From the NCBI RefSeq assembly GCF_002953935.1, contig NZ_CP026514.1:2666001-2730000 (forward strand): a stretch of DNA of 64,000 nucleotides, given 5' to 3'. The notes below the pieces were generated by a model. The model was not told the DNA's origin. It saw only the letters and a list, made by a program, of their open reading frames with translations, and ran no database searches. Below, piece by piece: positions 19,101 to 29,008 of this stretch (the stretch's first letter is position 1; every line of letters starts with the position of its first letter). The position numbers and the translations under genes were made by a program. The stretch comes from Arthrobacter sp. PGP41 (GTDB lineage Bacteria; Actinomycetota; Actinomycetes; Actinomycetales; Micrococcaceae).

Positions 19101-19138
19101 GAAAGGCCGGGCTCACATTGTTAAGTGTGAACCCGGCC
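19101..19138 (-). terminator. Terminator after ilvC
   Basis: A 13-base stem GGCCGGGTTCACA / TGTGAGCCCGGCC (minus strand, one G-T pair) with an 8-base loop and TTTC following. It lies 36 bases past the ilvC stop. Confidence 0.8.
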
Positions 19139-19174
19139 TCACCGTTGCGGTATGTGTGGTTGGGGCTGGCAGCC

Positions 19175-20248
<1,074 letters not shown>

Positions 20249-20287
20249 TTACGGGCGCTGCGTACTGCCGGGCGGACCCTTGAGGTC

Positions 20288-20800
20288 CTACGCGGAGCGC
20301 AGCGCCCTGTCACTCATGGAGCGGGATCCCCGTCCAACGGCCAGGGTGCCGGACTGCACGATTTCGCGGATGCCGAAGGGCTCCAGCACTGAAAGCAGCG
20401 CTGCAAGCTTCTCCGGGGTACCGGTTGCCTCGATCACCAACGAGTCTGTGGACACGTCGACGACGGCGGCACGGAACAGGTCTGCGGCCTGGGTGACCTG
20501 CAGACGTGTTGCGGCATCCGCACGTACCTTGACCAGGATGTGGTCGCGCTGTACGGAAGATTCGGAAGTCAGCTCAACGATCTTGATGACGTTGATCAGC
20601 TTGTTGAGCTGCTTGGTGACCTGCTCGATGAGGTCGCCATCGGCGTCGACGACGACGGTCATCCGGGAAATGCCCGGAACCTCGGTGGGTCCGACGGCCA
20701 GTGAGTTGATGTTGAAGGCGCGCCGGGCAAAGAGGCTCGCAACCCGGGTCAGGACACCCGGCTTGTCTTCCACCAGGACGGAAAGTGTGTGGCGGCTCAT
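20288..20800 (-). CDS. ilvN: Acetolactate synthase small (regulatory) subunit
   Basis: A 170-residue regulatory subunit that confers valine feedback on IlvB. The N-terminal ACT domain contains LSVLVEDKPGVLTRVASLFARR and NINSLAVG. The C-terminal half continues with the AHAS small-subunit domain. The ATG at 20800 lies two bases after the ilvB stop. The frame remains open far upstream, but that part is the shadow of ilvB. Confidence 0.96.
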   Translation of the reverse strand: MSRHTLSVLVEDKPGVLTRVASLFARRAFNINSLAVGPTEVPGISRMTVVVDADGDLIEQVTKQLNKLINVIKIVELTSESSVQRDHILVKVRADAATRLQVTQAADLFRAAVVDVSTDSLVIEATGTPEKLAALLSVLEPFGIREIVQSGTLAVGRGSRSMSDRALRSA

Positions 20801-20802
20801 GG

Positions 20803-22710
20803 TCAGTCCTCTTCTTCCCATTCCGGGGTCATGTTGCGGGCAACCTGGATCTGGTCGTTGCTCACGCCGGCGGGCACCATCGGCCACACCATGGAGTTGG
20901 GGCTCACCACGAAGTCGATGACCACGGGGCGGTCGTTGATTTCGAGGGCCTTCTGGATGGTGGCGTCGATGTCCTCGTCGCGTTCGCAGCGGAACGAAGC
21001 ACAACCGTAAGCCTCGCCCAGCTTGACGAAGTCCGGGATGCGGACGGTGTCGTGGCCGGTATTCAGGTCGGTGTTCGAGTAGCGGCCTTCGTAGAAGAGG
21101 GTCTGCCACTGCCGCACCATGCCCAGGGACGAGTTGTTGATGACGGCAACCTTGATGGGGATGTTGTTGATGGCGCAGGTGGCCAGTTCCTGGTTGGTCA
21201 TCTGGAAGCAGCCGTCGCCGTCGATGGCCCAGACCACCCGGTCCGGCTCTCCCACCTTGGCACCCATGGCAGCCGGCACGGCGTAACCCATGGTGCCGGC
21301 GCCGCCGGAGTTGAGCCAGGCATGCGGGCGCTCGTATTTGATGAACTGTGCTGCCCACATCTGGTGCTGGCCAACGCCTGCCACGTAAACGCCTTCGGGC
21401 CCGGTCAGGGCGCCGATCCGCTCGATGACCTTCTGCGGGGCTGTCAGGCCGTCGTCGGGCTCGGTCCAGCCCAGCGGATAGGTTTCCTTGAGGTTGTTGA
21501 GGAAGGCCCACCACGTGGTGAGGTCCGGGGTGCCCGAGGCCTCGAACTGGGTGCGGACGGCTTCGGTGAGCTCCGGAATGATTTCCTTGACCGAACCAAC
21601 AATGGGCACATCCGCCGTGCGGTTCTTGGAGATTTCGGCGGGGTCGATGTCCGCGTGGATGACCTTGGCCATCGGCGCGAACGTCTTCAGCACGCCGGTG
21701 ACGCGGTCATCAAACCGGGCACCGAGGGTGATCAGGAGGTCCGACTGCTGCAGGGCAGTTACGGCCGAAACGGTGCCGTGCATGCCTGGCATTCCCATGT
21801 GCTGCGGGTGTGAGTCCGGGAACGCGCCCTTGGCCATCAGCGTGGTGACAACCGGGGCTCCCGTGGCCTCGGCGAGTGCCAGCAGCTCAGCGGATGCGTG
21901 CGCCTTGATGACACCGCCGCCCACGTACAGCACAGGCTTGCTGGCCGCGGCAATCAGCTTGGCAGCCTCGCGTACCTGCTTGTTATGCCCGCGGGTGACC
22001 GGGCGGTACCCGGGCAGGTCGATGCGCGGCGGCCAGGAGAAGGTCATCTCGCCGACCTGGGCGTCCTTGGCCACGTCCACGAGGACAGGACCGGGGCGCC
22101 CGGTGGAAGCGAGGTGGAAGGCCTCCGCCATGACATGCGGGATGTCGTTGGGGTCGGTCACCAGGAAGGAATGCTTGGTGATGGGCATTGTGATGCCCAC
22201 GATGTCGGCTTCCTGGAACGCGTCGGTGCCGATCACACCGCTGGACACCTGGCCGGTGATGGCCACCAGCGGAACGGAGTCCATGTGGGCATCCATGATG
22301 GCAGTAACGAGGTTGGTGGCGCCCGGGCCCGAGGTGGCGATGCACACGCCCACCCGCCCGGTCACCATGGCGTAGCCTTGCGCGGCGTGGCCGGCTCCCT
22401 GTTCGTGACGGACCAGCACGTGATTCATGTTGGAGGCCATCAAGGGGTCGTAGGTGGGCAGGATCGCGCCACCGGGCAAACCGAAAATATCCTCCACGCC
22501 GAGTTCTTCGAGCGAGCGGACAATTGCTTGCGAGCCGGTCATCACCGTCGGGGGTACAACGTTGTTCGGCCCAAGGACAGGAGAGACGGCGGCAAGGTCG
22601 GCGACGACGGCGGCGTTCTCAGCCGTCCGGTCGGCGCGGTCCGGAGCCTTGGCGGCTCCGGCGGACTTGGTGGCCATCAGCGAGGGGCTGATGGGCGATC
22701 CTTTGCTCAT
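20803..22710 (-). CDS. ilvB: Acetolactate synthase large (catalytic) subunit
   Basis: A ThDP- and FAD-dependent enzyme of 635 residues that condenses pyruvate with pyruvate or 2-ketobutyrate. The catalytic Glu is in [15 protein letters not shown], and the ThDP motif runs from [13 protein letters not shown] to [15 protein letters not shown]. The N-terminal 55 residues are an Ala/Ser-rich extension. Expression is probably controlled by the attenuator and leader peptide immediately upstream. Confidence 0.97.
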   Translation of the reverse strand: MSKGSPISPSLMATKSAGAAKAPDRADRTAENAAVVADLAAVSPVLGPNNVVPPTVMTGSQAIVRSLEELGVEDIFGLPGGAILPTYDPLMASNMNHVLVRHEQGAGHAAQGYAMVTGRVGVCIATSGPGATNLVTAIMDAHMDSVPLVAITGQVSSGVIGTDAFQEADIVGITMPITKHSFLVTDPNDIPHVMAEAFHLASTGRPGPVLVDVAKDAQVGEMTFSWPPRIDLPGYRPVTRGHNKQVREAAKLIAAASKPVLYVGGGVIKAHASAELLALAEATGAPVVTTLMAKGAFPDSHPQHMGMPGMHGTVSAVTALQQSDLLITLGARFDDRVTGVLKTFAPMAKVIHADIDPAEISKNRTADVPIVGSVKEIIPELTEAVRTQFEASGTPDLTTWWAFLNNLKETYPLGWTEPDDGLTAPQKVIERIGALTGPEGVYVAGVGQHQMWAAQFIKYERPHAWLNSGGAGTMGYAVPAAMGAKVGEPDRVVWAIDGDGCFQMTNQELATCAINNIPIKVAVINNSSLGMVRQWQTLFYEGRYSNTDLNTGHDTVRIPDFVKLGEAYGCASFRCERDEDIDATIQKALEINDRPVVIDFVVSPNSMVWPMVPAGVSNDQIQVARNMTPEWEEED

Positions 22711-22755
22711 CGGACTCTTCCTTGTGGATCATCTGTGGTTCGTGGACACTGCGGG

Positions 22756-22798
22756 AAATAAAAAAACCCCTCAGCCTGGCGGCTCTTCGAGGGGTTCG
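22756..22798 (-). terminator. Attenuator of ilvBN(C)
   Basis: On the minus strand AACCCCTC pairs with GAGGGGTT around a 16-base loop and is followed by a run of seven T. It lies between the leader peptide stop and the ilvB start, the position of a classical attenuator. Confidence 0.88.
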
Positions 22799-22821
22799 CG
22801 CGTGACAGTTCGTTGCCGGGG

Positions 22822-22890
22822 CTAGTGGGCCACGCGCTTGGTAAGGACGACGACTGCATCTGCAACAGCGCAGCTGGTAACGAAAGTCAT
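22822..22890 (-). CDS. ilvB leader peptide (attenuation)
   Basis: A 22-codon open frame starts at ATG 22890 and stops at TAG. The peptide begins MTFVTSCAVADAV and continues VVLTKRVAH. Six of 22 residues are Val, three of them consecutive and followed by Leu, so ribosome stalling under branched-chain amino acid shortage is expected. The attenuator follows within 30 bases. The leader ATG lies only about 7 bases downstream of the best -10 box, so the transcript may be leaderless. Confidence 0.85.
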   Translation of the reverse strand: MTFVTSCAVADAVVVLTKRVAH

Positions 22891-22897
22891 GCGTTCA

Positions 22898-22926
22898 GTT
22901 TTCCCTCTGGGCGAGATACGTGTCAA
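22898..22926 (-). promoter_or_regulatory. Probable ilvB promoter
   Basis: A perfect -35 TTGACA (22926-22921) lies 17 bases from a weak -10 GAAAAC (22903-22898), or 18 from AAAACT. Transcription would begin at or next to the leader-peptide ATG. Confidence 0.6.
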
Positions 22927-22983
22927 CGAGGCGTGCCACGATCTCACCATGTGGACCTCATTGTCCACCCTTTGGCAGGCTCC

Positions 22984-23049
22984 CCCAACTAAGTAGCACT
23001 AAGTGTCGTTTTGAACGTCCAAAACGACACTTGGCGCTACCTAGTTGGG
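22984..23049. repeat. 66-bp near-perfect palindrome, REP/MITE-like
   Basis: Two 30-base arms (22984-23013 and 23020-23049) flank a 6-base loop. The outer sequence is CCCAACTA and the inner core AAGTGTCGTTTTG. The arms differ at only three positions, all compatible with G-U pairing in one strand. It lies between the ilvD stop and the ilvB promoter. The base composition and perfect outer core look unlike surrounding DNA. Confidence 0.8.
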
Positions 23050-23070
23050 ATGGCCGCCAACATACGGGCG

Positions 23071-24789
23071 CTACCCGCAGTATGCGCCCGTACTGGCACT
23101 GTGTACCAGCTTGGCGTATTTGGCGAGCACGCCCTTGGTGTACCGTGCCGGGAGCGGCTCCCAGCCCGCCTTGCGGGCTTCGAGCTCCGCCTCGTCCACC
23201 AGCAGGTCGAAGCTGCGGGCTGCGATGTCCACGCGGATCCGGTCACCATCCTTGACGAAGGCGATCGGGCCGCCGTCCACCGCTTCCGGCGCGACGTGGC
23301 CGATGCACAGGCCCGTGGTGCCGCCGGAGAACCGGCCGTCAGTGAGGAGCAGGACGTCCTTGCCCAGGCCCGCACCCTTGATGGCGCCCGTGATGGCGAG
23401 CATTTCGCGCATGCCCGGACCGCCCTTGGGGCCTTCGTAGCGGATAACGACGACGTCCCCGGCGTGGATCCGGCCGTTATCCAGCGCATCCAGGGCACCC
23501 TGCTCACGCTCGAAAACGCGGGCGGTGCCTTCAAAGACATCGGCATCGAAGCCTGCACTCTTCACCACTGCGCCTTCGGGCGCCATGGTGCCGTGCAGGA
23601 TGGTGATGCCGCCGGTCTTGTGGATGGGGTTGTCCAGCGCGCGCAGGATCTTGCCGTCCACATCCGGCGGGTTGATGGCGTCGAGGTTTTCCGCCACGGT
23701 CTTGCCCGTGACGGTGAGGCAGTCGCCGTGCAGCAGGCCGGCGTCGAGCAGTGCCTTCATGATCACCGGCACGCCGCCGATCCTGTCCACGTCGGTCATG
23801 ACGTAGCGGCCGAAGGGCTTCAGGTCGCCCAGGTGCGGGATCTTGTCGCCGATGCGGTTGAAGTCATCCAGCGTCAGCTCAACTTCCGCCTCGCGGGCGA
23901 TCGCCAGGAGGTGGAGCACGGCGTTGGTGGAGCCGCCGAAGGCCATGGTGACGGCGATGGCGTTCTCGAACGCTTTTTTGGTCATGATGTCGCGCGCAGT
24001 GATGCCCTGGCGGAGCAGGTTGACCACTGCCTCGCCTGACTTGCGGGCGAATTCGTCACGACGGCGGTCTGCCGAGGGCGGGGCGGCCGAACCGGGCAGG
24101 GACATGCCCAGCGCCTCCCCGATGCAGGCCATGGTGTTGGCGGTGTACATGCCGCCGCAGGCGCCTTCGCCGGGGCAGATGGCCTTTTCGATGCGGGTCA
24201 GGTCCTCCATGCTCATCTTGCCCGCGGCGCAGGCACCAACGGCCTCGAAAGCATCGATGAGGGTGACTTCCTTCTCGGAGCCGTCCTCAAGCTTGACCCA
24301 GCCCGGCATGATGGAACCGGCGTAAAGGAAGACGCTGGACAGGTCCAGGCGGGCAGCTGCCATCAGCATGCCGGGGAGGGACTTGTCGCAGCCGGCCAGC
24401 AGGACCGAACCGTCAATCCGCTCCGCCTGCATAACGGTCTCCACGGAGTCGGCGATGACTTCGCGTGACACGAGGGAGAAGTGCATGCCCTCATGGCCCA
24501 TGGAGATGCCGTCGGAAACGGAAATGGTGCCGAACTGCATGGGGAACCCGCCGCCGGCGTGGACGCCTTCCTTGGCGCCCTGCGCAAGCCGGTTCAGGGA
24601 GAGGTTGCAGGGGGTGATTTCGTTCCAGGAACTGGCGACGCCGATCTGGGGCTTGGCAAAGTCGTCGTCTCCCATGCCTACCGCCCGGAACATGCCGCGT
24701 GCGGGAGCCGCGTGGATTCCATCCGTTACGACCCGGCTCCGGGGTTTGATGTCAGGCTTGTTCTCGGTTGCGATCTGGGCGTCACTCAT
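23071..24789 (-). CDS. ilvD: Dihydroxy-acid dehydratase
   Basis: An Fe-S enzyme of 572 residues that forms the 2-keto acids of valine and isoleucine. Cluster and metal motifs are visible: [27 protein letters not shown] and [18 protein letters not shown]. It is separated from ilvB by the palindrome and ilvB promoter, so it is likely a separate unit. The ATG lies at 24789. Confidence 0.97.
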   Translation of the reverse strand: MSDAQIATENKPDIKPRSRVVTDGIHAAPARGMFRAVGMGDDDFAKPQIGVASSWNEITPCNLSLNRLAQGAKEGVHAGGGFPMQFGTISVSDGISMGHEGMHFSLVSREVIADSVETVMQAERIDGSVLLAGCDKSLPGMLMAAARLDLSSVFLYAGSIMPGWVKLEDGSEKEVTLIDAFEAVGACAAGKMSMEDLTRIEKAICPGEGACGGMYTANTMACIGEALGMSLPGSAAPPSADRRRDEFARKSGEAVVNLLRQGITARDIMTKKAFENAIAVTMAFGGSTNAVLHLLAIAREAEVELTLDDFNRIGDKIPHLGDLKPFGRYVMTDVDRIGGVPVIMKALLDAGLLHGDCLTVTGKTVAENLDAINPPDVDGKILRALDNPIHKTGGITILHGTMAPEGAVVKSAGFDADVFEGTARVFEREQGALDALDNGRIHAGDVVVIRYEGPKGGPGMREMLAITGAIKGAGLGKDVLLLTDGRFSGGTTGLCIGHVAPEAVDGGPIAFVKDGDRIRVDIAARSFDLLVDEAELEARKAGWEPLPARYTKGVLAKYAKLVHSASTGAYCG

Positions 24790-25054
24790 AGGGGAAAGTC
24801 TAGGGCTCGGCTGTACACCGGCACGACAGGTCCACGCCCCCGGATACCAAAAGCCTGAAACTCAAGGCCGGACATGAACTGCCATCTCGCATAGTGAGAC
24901 AACACGCTTGAGGCCCGTCCCGCCTGGCGCTGGCTCACGGGCGTCTCCCACACCCCGCGCCGCACAACAGCCACCGCCGTCGATCTGGACAGTCGTGGCC
25001 GCCGGACGTAGCGTCAGGAAAAGACACGTTGCCATCCGGACTGAAGGGCCTGCC

Positions 25055-26146
25055 ATGGATTTCGTTTTCTGGATCATTCTGATCATTGTCATCATCGGCG
25101 TTGTGTGGTGGTTGCTGAACCGCAACAGTGCATCCAAGTCTCCCGGGTCGTCCGGAGCCGGGGGCACGCGCACCGACGGAGCACTCTCGGGCGGAAGCGC
25201 CGCAGCCTCTGCTGAAGCAGCCGGAACCACCGGCCTTCCCGGTGCAGCAGGTTTCGGGCGTCCGGCCGAACCTGCAGCGCCGACCACCGCCGAGGAACCC
25301 GCAGATACCGCGGCATCGGCTGCGGCCCCGCCGGTATCCGGCCAGGACGAGCGCCGCCGCCAGGACGAGGATGAGTGGGAAACCAAATGGTCCGAGGCCT
25401 CGGGCACCCCCGCCGTTGCAGCCGGCGGAACTTCGCACCGCGGACCGCAGGAAAGTCCTTTGCAGGAAGGCCCGGCCGGGACCGGTGCGGCGTCCGAGGA
25501 AGCCTCGTCGCCGGCACCGGCGGACCAGCCGGGAGCAGCGGCGCCGGCAGGCCAGCCGGCTGGAACGGCACCGGTTTCACGGCCGGTCCATCACCCTGAA
25601 TACACAGAGCCGCACGCCCCCACCCTCCCGGGCGCTGAGACGGCGGCGGTGGAGGACATGGACGACGGCGGTGCGGGGGGCCGGGCTTCAACGCCGGCGG
25701 GTGCAGGTACTGAAAGCGGTACTGCAGGTGGTACTGCGAGTGCCGCTGCCGCCGGCGGTCAGCCTGGCCGTGGTGACGCGCCCACAACGCCCGCAGCCGC
25801 CGTCGTTCCCGACAGCGCGCCCGCGGCAGAAACGGCGGACCGCACCCAGTCCTCCGCCCTGACTGAAAACGGAGCAGACCACGCGCAACAGTCCCCGGCC
25901 GAAGCAGCACCGGAACCCGCGGGACACCTGGCGGCGGACGAACCCTACGGGGCGGGCTCAGCGGCCGCGGGAGCGGACGGCAGCGGACCGGCCGGCTACA
26001 CGGTCAAGGGTGACGCCGGAACCATGGTCTATTACGAGGAGGGGCATCCCGAATATGAGCAGGCCCGGGCTGAGGTCTGGTTTGAGTCGGCCGCCCATGC
26101 CGAGGCCGCGGGCTTCCGGGTTCCCCGACGCACGCGGCTCCAGTAG
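25055..26146 (+). CDS. Membrane-anchored sunset-domain protein (ArfC-like)
   Basis: A 363-residue protein. Residues 2-21 form a hydrophobic anchor (DFVFWIILIIVIIGVVWWLL). A long Ala/Gly/Pro/Glu low-complexity linker follows, then a short C-terminal domain GYTVKGDAGTMVYY...EVWFESAAHAEAAGFRV. That ending resembles the sunset domain seen in ArfC, the mycobacterial channel accessory protein. The ATG has GAAGGG seven bases upstream. No arfA or arfB neighbours are present, so only the domain resemblance can be claimed. Confidence 0.75.
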   Translation: MDFVFWIILIIVIIGVVWWLLNRNSASKSPGSSGAGGTRTDGALSGGSAAASAEAAGTTGLPGAAGFGRPAEPAAPTTAEEPADTAASAAAPPVSGQDERRRQDEDEWETKWSEASGTPAVAAGGTSHRGPQESPLQEGPAGTGAASEEASSPAPADQPGAAAPAGQPAGTAPVSRPVHHPEYTEPHAPTLPGAETAAVEDMDDGGAGGRASTPAGAGTESGTAGGTASAAAAGGQPGRGDAPTTPAAAVVPDSAPAAETADRTQSSALTENGADHAQQSPAEAAPEPAGHLAADEPYGAGSAAAGADGSGPAGYTVKGDAGTMVYYEEGHPEYEQARAEVWFESAAHAEAAGFRVPRRTRLQ

Positions 26147-26344
26147 GGGACGCTCCGGCGACCACGCCGCTACCACCTGGCCCCTGCTGCCCTGTGGCCC
26201 ATTTCACACGCCGGCGCGGCAGTAGCCGCAACGTCGCCAGGACGCCGGAGGGCGGATTCCGGCTCCTGACCAACAACAAAAACCCTGAGTTCGTGCCGGT
26301 TCCGCACCCTCCCCCGCGATCCTGGTCCTGCCGTCCGCCCCGAT

Positions 26345-26373
26345 TTCACATGCGCAAAAAGTTCGTGTAGAGT
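26345..26373 (+). promoter_or_regulatory. Probable promoter of tRNA-Lys
   Basis: TTCACA and TAGAGT are separated by 17 bases, ending 60 bases before the tRNA. Confidence 0.55.
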
Positions 26374-26433
26374 TTCATGTCGTTGCGGAGATCAACCGGG
26401 AAGGAAAAGCCCGGTGATCACAGCAAAAAAGAT

Positions 26434-26506
26434 GCACCTCTAGCTCAATTGGCAGAGCAATTGACTCTTAATCAATGGGTTCCGGGTTCAAGTCCCGGGG
26501 GGTGCA
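26434..26506 (+). tRNA. tRNA-Lys (anticodon CTT)
   Basis: The cloverleaf is clear: acceptor GCACCTC/GGGGTGC with one G-U pair, anticodon stem TTGA/TCAA around loop CTCTTAA (anticodon CTT for AAG), and T-arm GGGTTCAAGTCCC. The discriminator is A; CCA is not encoded. A strong terminator follows. Confidence 0.95.
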
Positions 26507-26514
26507 CGATTGGG

Positions 26515-26560
26515 AAAACAGCCTCCTGCTCGCGGAAACGCAAGCAGGAGGCTGTTTTGT
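26515..26560 (+). terminator. Terminator after tRNA-Lys
   Basis: A 16-base perfect stem AAAACAGCCTCCTGCT / AGCAGGAGGCTGTTTT with a 12-base loop, ending in TTTTGTTG. Confidence 0.9.
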
Positions 26561-26604
26561 TGTGTCCCCGCTTGTTTTCGGACCCTGGCCACCGCGCAGG
26601 CAAC

Positions 26605-26643
26605 AAAAGAGCGTGACGGCGGCCCCGGGAGGCCGCAGTCACG
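26605..26643 (-). terminator. Terminator after MarR regulator
   Basis: On the minus strand CGTGAC-GCGGCC pairs with GGCCGC-GTCACG around a 6-base loop and one T/C mismatch, followed by CTCTTTTGTTG. Confidence 0.7.
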
Positions 26644-26677
26644 CTTGCTCGCCGGCGATCATTCCGGCGCCACAGTT

Positions 26678-27145
26678 CTAGGGTGTGTTCTCCACCAGCG
26701 CGCCGGTGGCGGTGCTGGGGGTCGTGGCAAACTGGCTGGCGAGTTCGCGTACGACGGCCTGGAGTTCCTGGCGCAGCAGGTCCGGATCAATTGATGCTGA
26801 CGCCAGCACCGACCGTTCCATCTCCACCGCAGCCTTGACAGCTTCTTTGCCCTGCTCGGTGAGGGACACCACGTGGCTCCTGCGGTCCGACGTGCTGCGG
26901 ACGCGGACGATGTGGCCGTGGGACTCAAGGCGGCTGAGCGTCTTCCCCATGGTCTGCGCCTGGACACGAACGTATTGGGCAAGCTGCGCCTGGGTCATGG
27001 GGCCCTGCGCATCGAGAACCTCGATGGCAATGACGCCCGCATGGGTGAGTCCGATGGCACCAAGTTTTTCGTTCCAGGAGTGTTCAACGAGGCGCGCGGC
27101 AGTGGACAAGAGGCGCCCCGTGGGCCAGTGATCCATATCAGGCAT
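26678..27145 (-). CDS. MarR-family transcriptional regulator
   Basis: A 155-residue protein with a winged helix-turn-helix: MTQAQLAQYVRVQAQTMGKTLSRLES recognition region and wing RSTSDRRSHVVSLTEQG. The wing DRRS pattern is diagnostic of MarR. It is divergent from bcp with an 86-base gap, so it might regulate that gene or itself. The ligand is unknown. Confidence 0.9.
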   Translation of the reverse strand: MPDMDHWPTGRLLSTAARLVEHSWNEKLGAIGLTHAGVIAIEVLDAQGPMTQAQLAQYVRVQAQTMGKTLSRLESHGHIVRVRSTSDRRSHVVSLTEQGKEAVKAAVEMERSVLASASIDPDLLRQELQAVVRELASQFATTPSTATGALVENTP

Positions 27146-27231
27146 GCAGCAAGTATAGCCAAGTGCCGATTAGCACTGGTTCCCTGCCCTTACTAGGCTG
27201 GTGTGTCCCGCCCGCGAAAAGGAGAAAAACA

Positions 27232-27705
27232 TTGGCTGACAGACTCGTAACCGGAGACGACGCACCCGGTTTCACACTGAAGGACTCTTCCGGTGCGCAC
27301 GTCAGTTTGTCCGGGCGCCCCGGCCGCCACACCATCGTGTACTTCTACCCGGCAGCCGCGACACCGGGGTGCACCAAGGAGGCGTGCGACTTCCGCGACA
27401 ACCTTGCCTCCCTCCAGTCGGCCGGCTATGACGTGCTGGGCATCTCTCCCGATCCGGTGGAAAAACTGGCAAAGTTCGCGGCGAAGGAAGAGCTCACTTT
27501 TCCCTTGCTCTCGGACGCGGACCATGCGGTTGCGGAGGCCTACGGTGCCTGGGGCGAGAAGAAGAACTACGGCAAGACGTACGAGGGACTGATCCGTTCG
27601 ACCATCGTGGTGGACCGGGAGGGCAAAGTTGCCCTGGCCCAGTACAACGTCCGGGCCACGGGCCATGTTGCCAAACTGCGGCGGGACCTGAACCTCGACG
27701 CCTGA
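27232..27705 (+). CDS. bcp: Thioredoxin-dependent thiol peroxidase (Bcp/PrxQ)
   Basis: A 157-residue peroxiredoxin that reduces peroxides. The peroxidatic Cys47 in TPGCTKEAC is followed by resolving Cys52, the intramolecular CX4C of the PrxQ type. KKNYGKTYEGLIRSTIVVD is the conserved C-terminal region. The start is a TTG at 27232 preceded by AAAGGAGA seven bases upstream, which fits better than any ATG nearby. Confidence 0.94.
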   Translation: MADRLVTGDDAPGFTLKDSSGAHVSLSGRPGRHTIVYFYPAAATPGCTKEACDFRDNLASLQSAGYDVLGISPDPVEKLAKFAAKEELTFPLLSDADHAVAEAYGAWGEKKNYGKTYEGLIRSTIVVDREGKVALAQYNVRATGHVAKLRRDLNLDA

Positions 27706-27806
27706 CCATGCGGCGCTGAGCCAGGACCGTGCCGTGGCGGCGCTACAATGGACACTGGCATCCGCCGCCGGGCCCTGCCAAAAGGGAAACGGCGGCAGGA
27801 AGCCCT

Positions 27807-27888
27807 GCGCGAGTGGTGAAATTGGCAGACACGCAGGATTTAGGTTCCTGTGCCTTCGGGCGTGGGGGTTCAAGTCCCCCCTTGCGCA
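27807..27888 (+). tRNA. tRNA-Leu (anticodon TAG)
   Basis: A class II tRNA of 82 bases with a long variable arm (GTGCCTTCGGGCGT). The acceptor GCGCGAG pairs with CTTGCGC. The anticodon stem CAGGA/TCCTG holds loop TTTAGGT, anticodon TAG for CUA codons. CCA is not encoded. Confidence 0.95.
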
Positions 27889-27894
27889 CTATGT

Positions 27895-27920
27895 GGTCCC
27901 CCGGCTGTGGCCGGGGGACC
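27895..27920 (+). terminator. Hairpin after tRNA-Leu
   Basis: Perfect 11-base stem GGTCCCCCGGC / GCCGGGGGACC with loop TGTG, followed by ATTG. It lacks a T-run, so termination is likely but not certain. Confidence 0.6.
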
Positions 27921-28120
27921 ATTGCCGTTAAGCAGGCCCGGCACCTCGTTAGCCGGCCCGCCACAAAAAACTCCTTGGAACACACCCATCCGCGTGCCGT
28001 CCCCGGCCGAATACCCAGTGAGACACCAGCCAAGGGCAGGTGCCCACCAGCAAGATTCGAACGACGCCGTAGGCAGCATGTCCGCGGCGGGCAGACGCCA
28101 CAATCCAAGGGAGAACCGAA

Positions 28121-28795
28121 ATGCAGACCATCAAGCGCACAACCTTCACCGTCGCAGGCGTTGCAGCAGCAGCTCTGCTCAGCCTGACCGCCTGTGGCGG
28201 TTCAGCATCGACGTCCGGCTCCTCCGCTCCCGCGGAATCGCCGGCGGCAACGAGCATGGCGCCCTCACCGTCGGCCAGCTCCTCCGCTGCGGCCATGGAT
28301 CCGGCGGCCAACCTGGTTGGCCCGGGCTGCGCGGGCTACGCCGAAAAGGTGCCGTCGGGCGCAGGTTCCGTTGAGGGCATGGCCCTCGATCCCGTGGCCG
28401 TGGCAGCGTCCAACAACCCGATCCTGACAACCCTCACCGCGTCCGTTTCCGGAAAGCTGAACCCCAAGGTTGACCTGGTGGACACGCTGAACGGCGGAGA
28501 GTTCACGGTCTTCGCGCCGGTGGATGACGCCTTCGCCAAGATCGATGCCGCCACCATCGAAACCCTGAAGATGGACGACGCCCTCCTGAGCAAGATCCTG
28601 ACCTACCACGTGGTTCCGGGCCAGATCACTCCGGACAAGATCGCAGGCACCCACGCTACGGTCCAGGGCGGTTCAGTTACTGTCACGGGCAGCGGTGACC
28701 AGCTCAAGGTTGATGACGCCAACGTGATCTGCGGCGGCGTCCAGACCAAGAACGCAACGGTCTACCTGATCGACTCGGTGCTGATGCCCAAGTAG
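28121..28795 (+). CDS. Fasciclin-domain lipoprotein
   Basis: A 224-residue secreted lipoprotein with lipobox LTAC (Cys25), a Ser/Ala-rich linker, and a single fasciclin (FAS1) domain. The family H1 and H2 boxes [14 protein letters not shown] and [10 protein letters not shown] are present, and the domain ends [10 protein letters not shown]. It resembles MPB70/MPT83-type actinobacterial fasciclins, which mediate adhesion or surface binding. A terminator follows. Confidence 0.92.
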   Translation: MQTIKRTTFTVAGVAAAALLSLTACGGSASTSGSSAPAESPAATSMAPSPSASSSAAAMDPAANLVGPGCAGYAEKVPSGAGSVEGMALDPVAVAASNNPILTTLTASVSGKLNPKVDLVDTLNGGEFTVFAPVDDAFAKIDAATIETLKMDDALLSKILTYHVVPGQITPDKIAGTHATVQGGSVTVTGSGDQLKVDDANVICGGVQTKNATVYLIDSVLMPK

Positions 28796-28836
28796 CCACC
28801 AGGTGCGGGCAGCCGAACGTGCCCGCGTCAACAGCG

Positions 28837-28880
28837 AAGCCGGGGGCACGTCCGAAAGGATGGCCCCCGGCTTCCCTTGT
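28837..28880 (+). terminator. Terminator after fasciclin gene
   Basis: An 11-base stem AAGCCGGGGGC / GCCCCCGGCTT around a 15-base loop, followed by CCCTTGTGTTG. Confidence 0.7.
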
Positions 28881-29008
28881 GTTGCGGCTCCCCGGGCGGA
28901 TCCGCCGGCGGAACACCCGGCGGCGCCGGGGCCCTGCAGGTGGCGTCTATTAGACTGGGCTTCGGTCCGCACGCGGCGGCGCCGGCAAGATCCAGAGGTG
29001 ATAAACGA

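Noticed and set aside
20801..21514. Upstream extension of ilvN
   Set aside because: The open frame reads through ilvB in another phase; ilvN starts with a canonical ACT domain two bases after ilvB.
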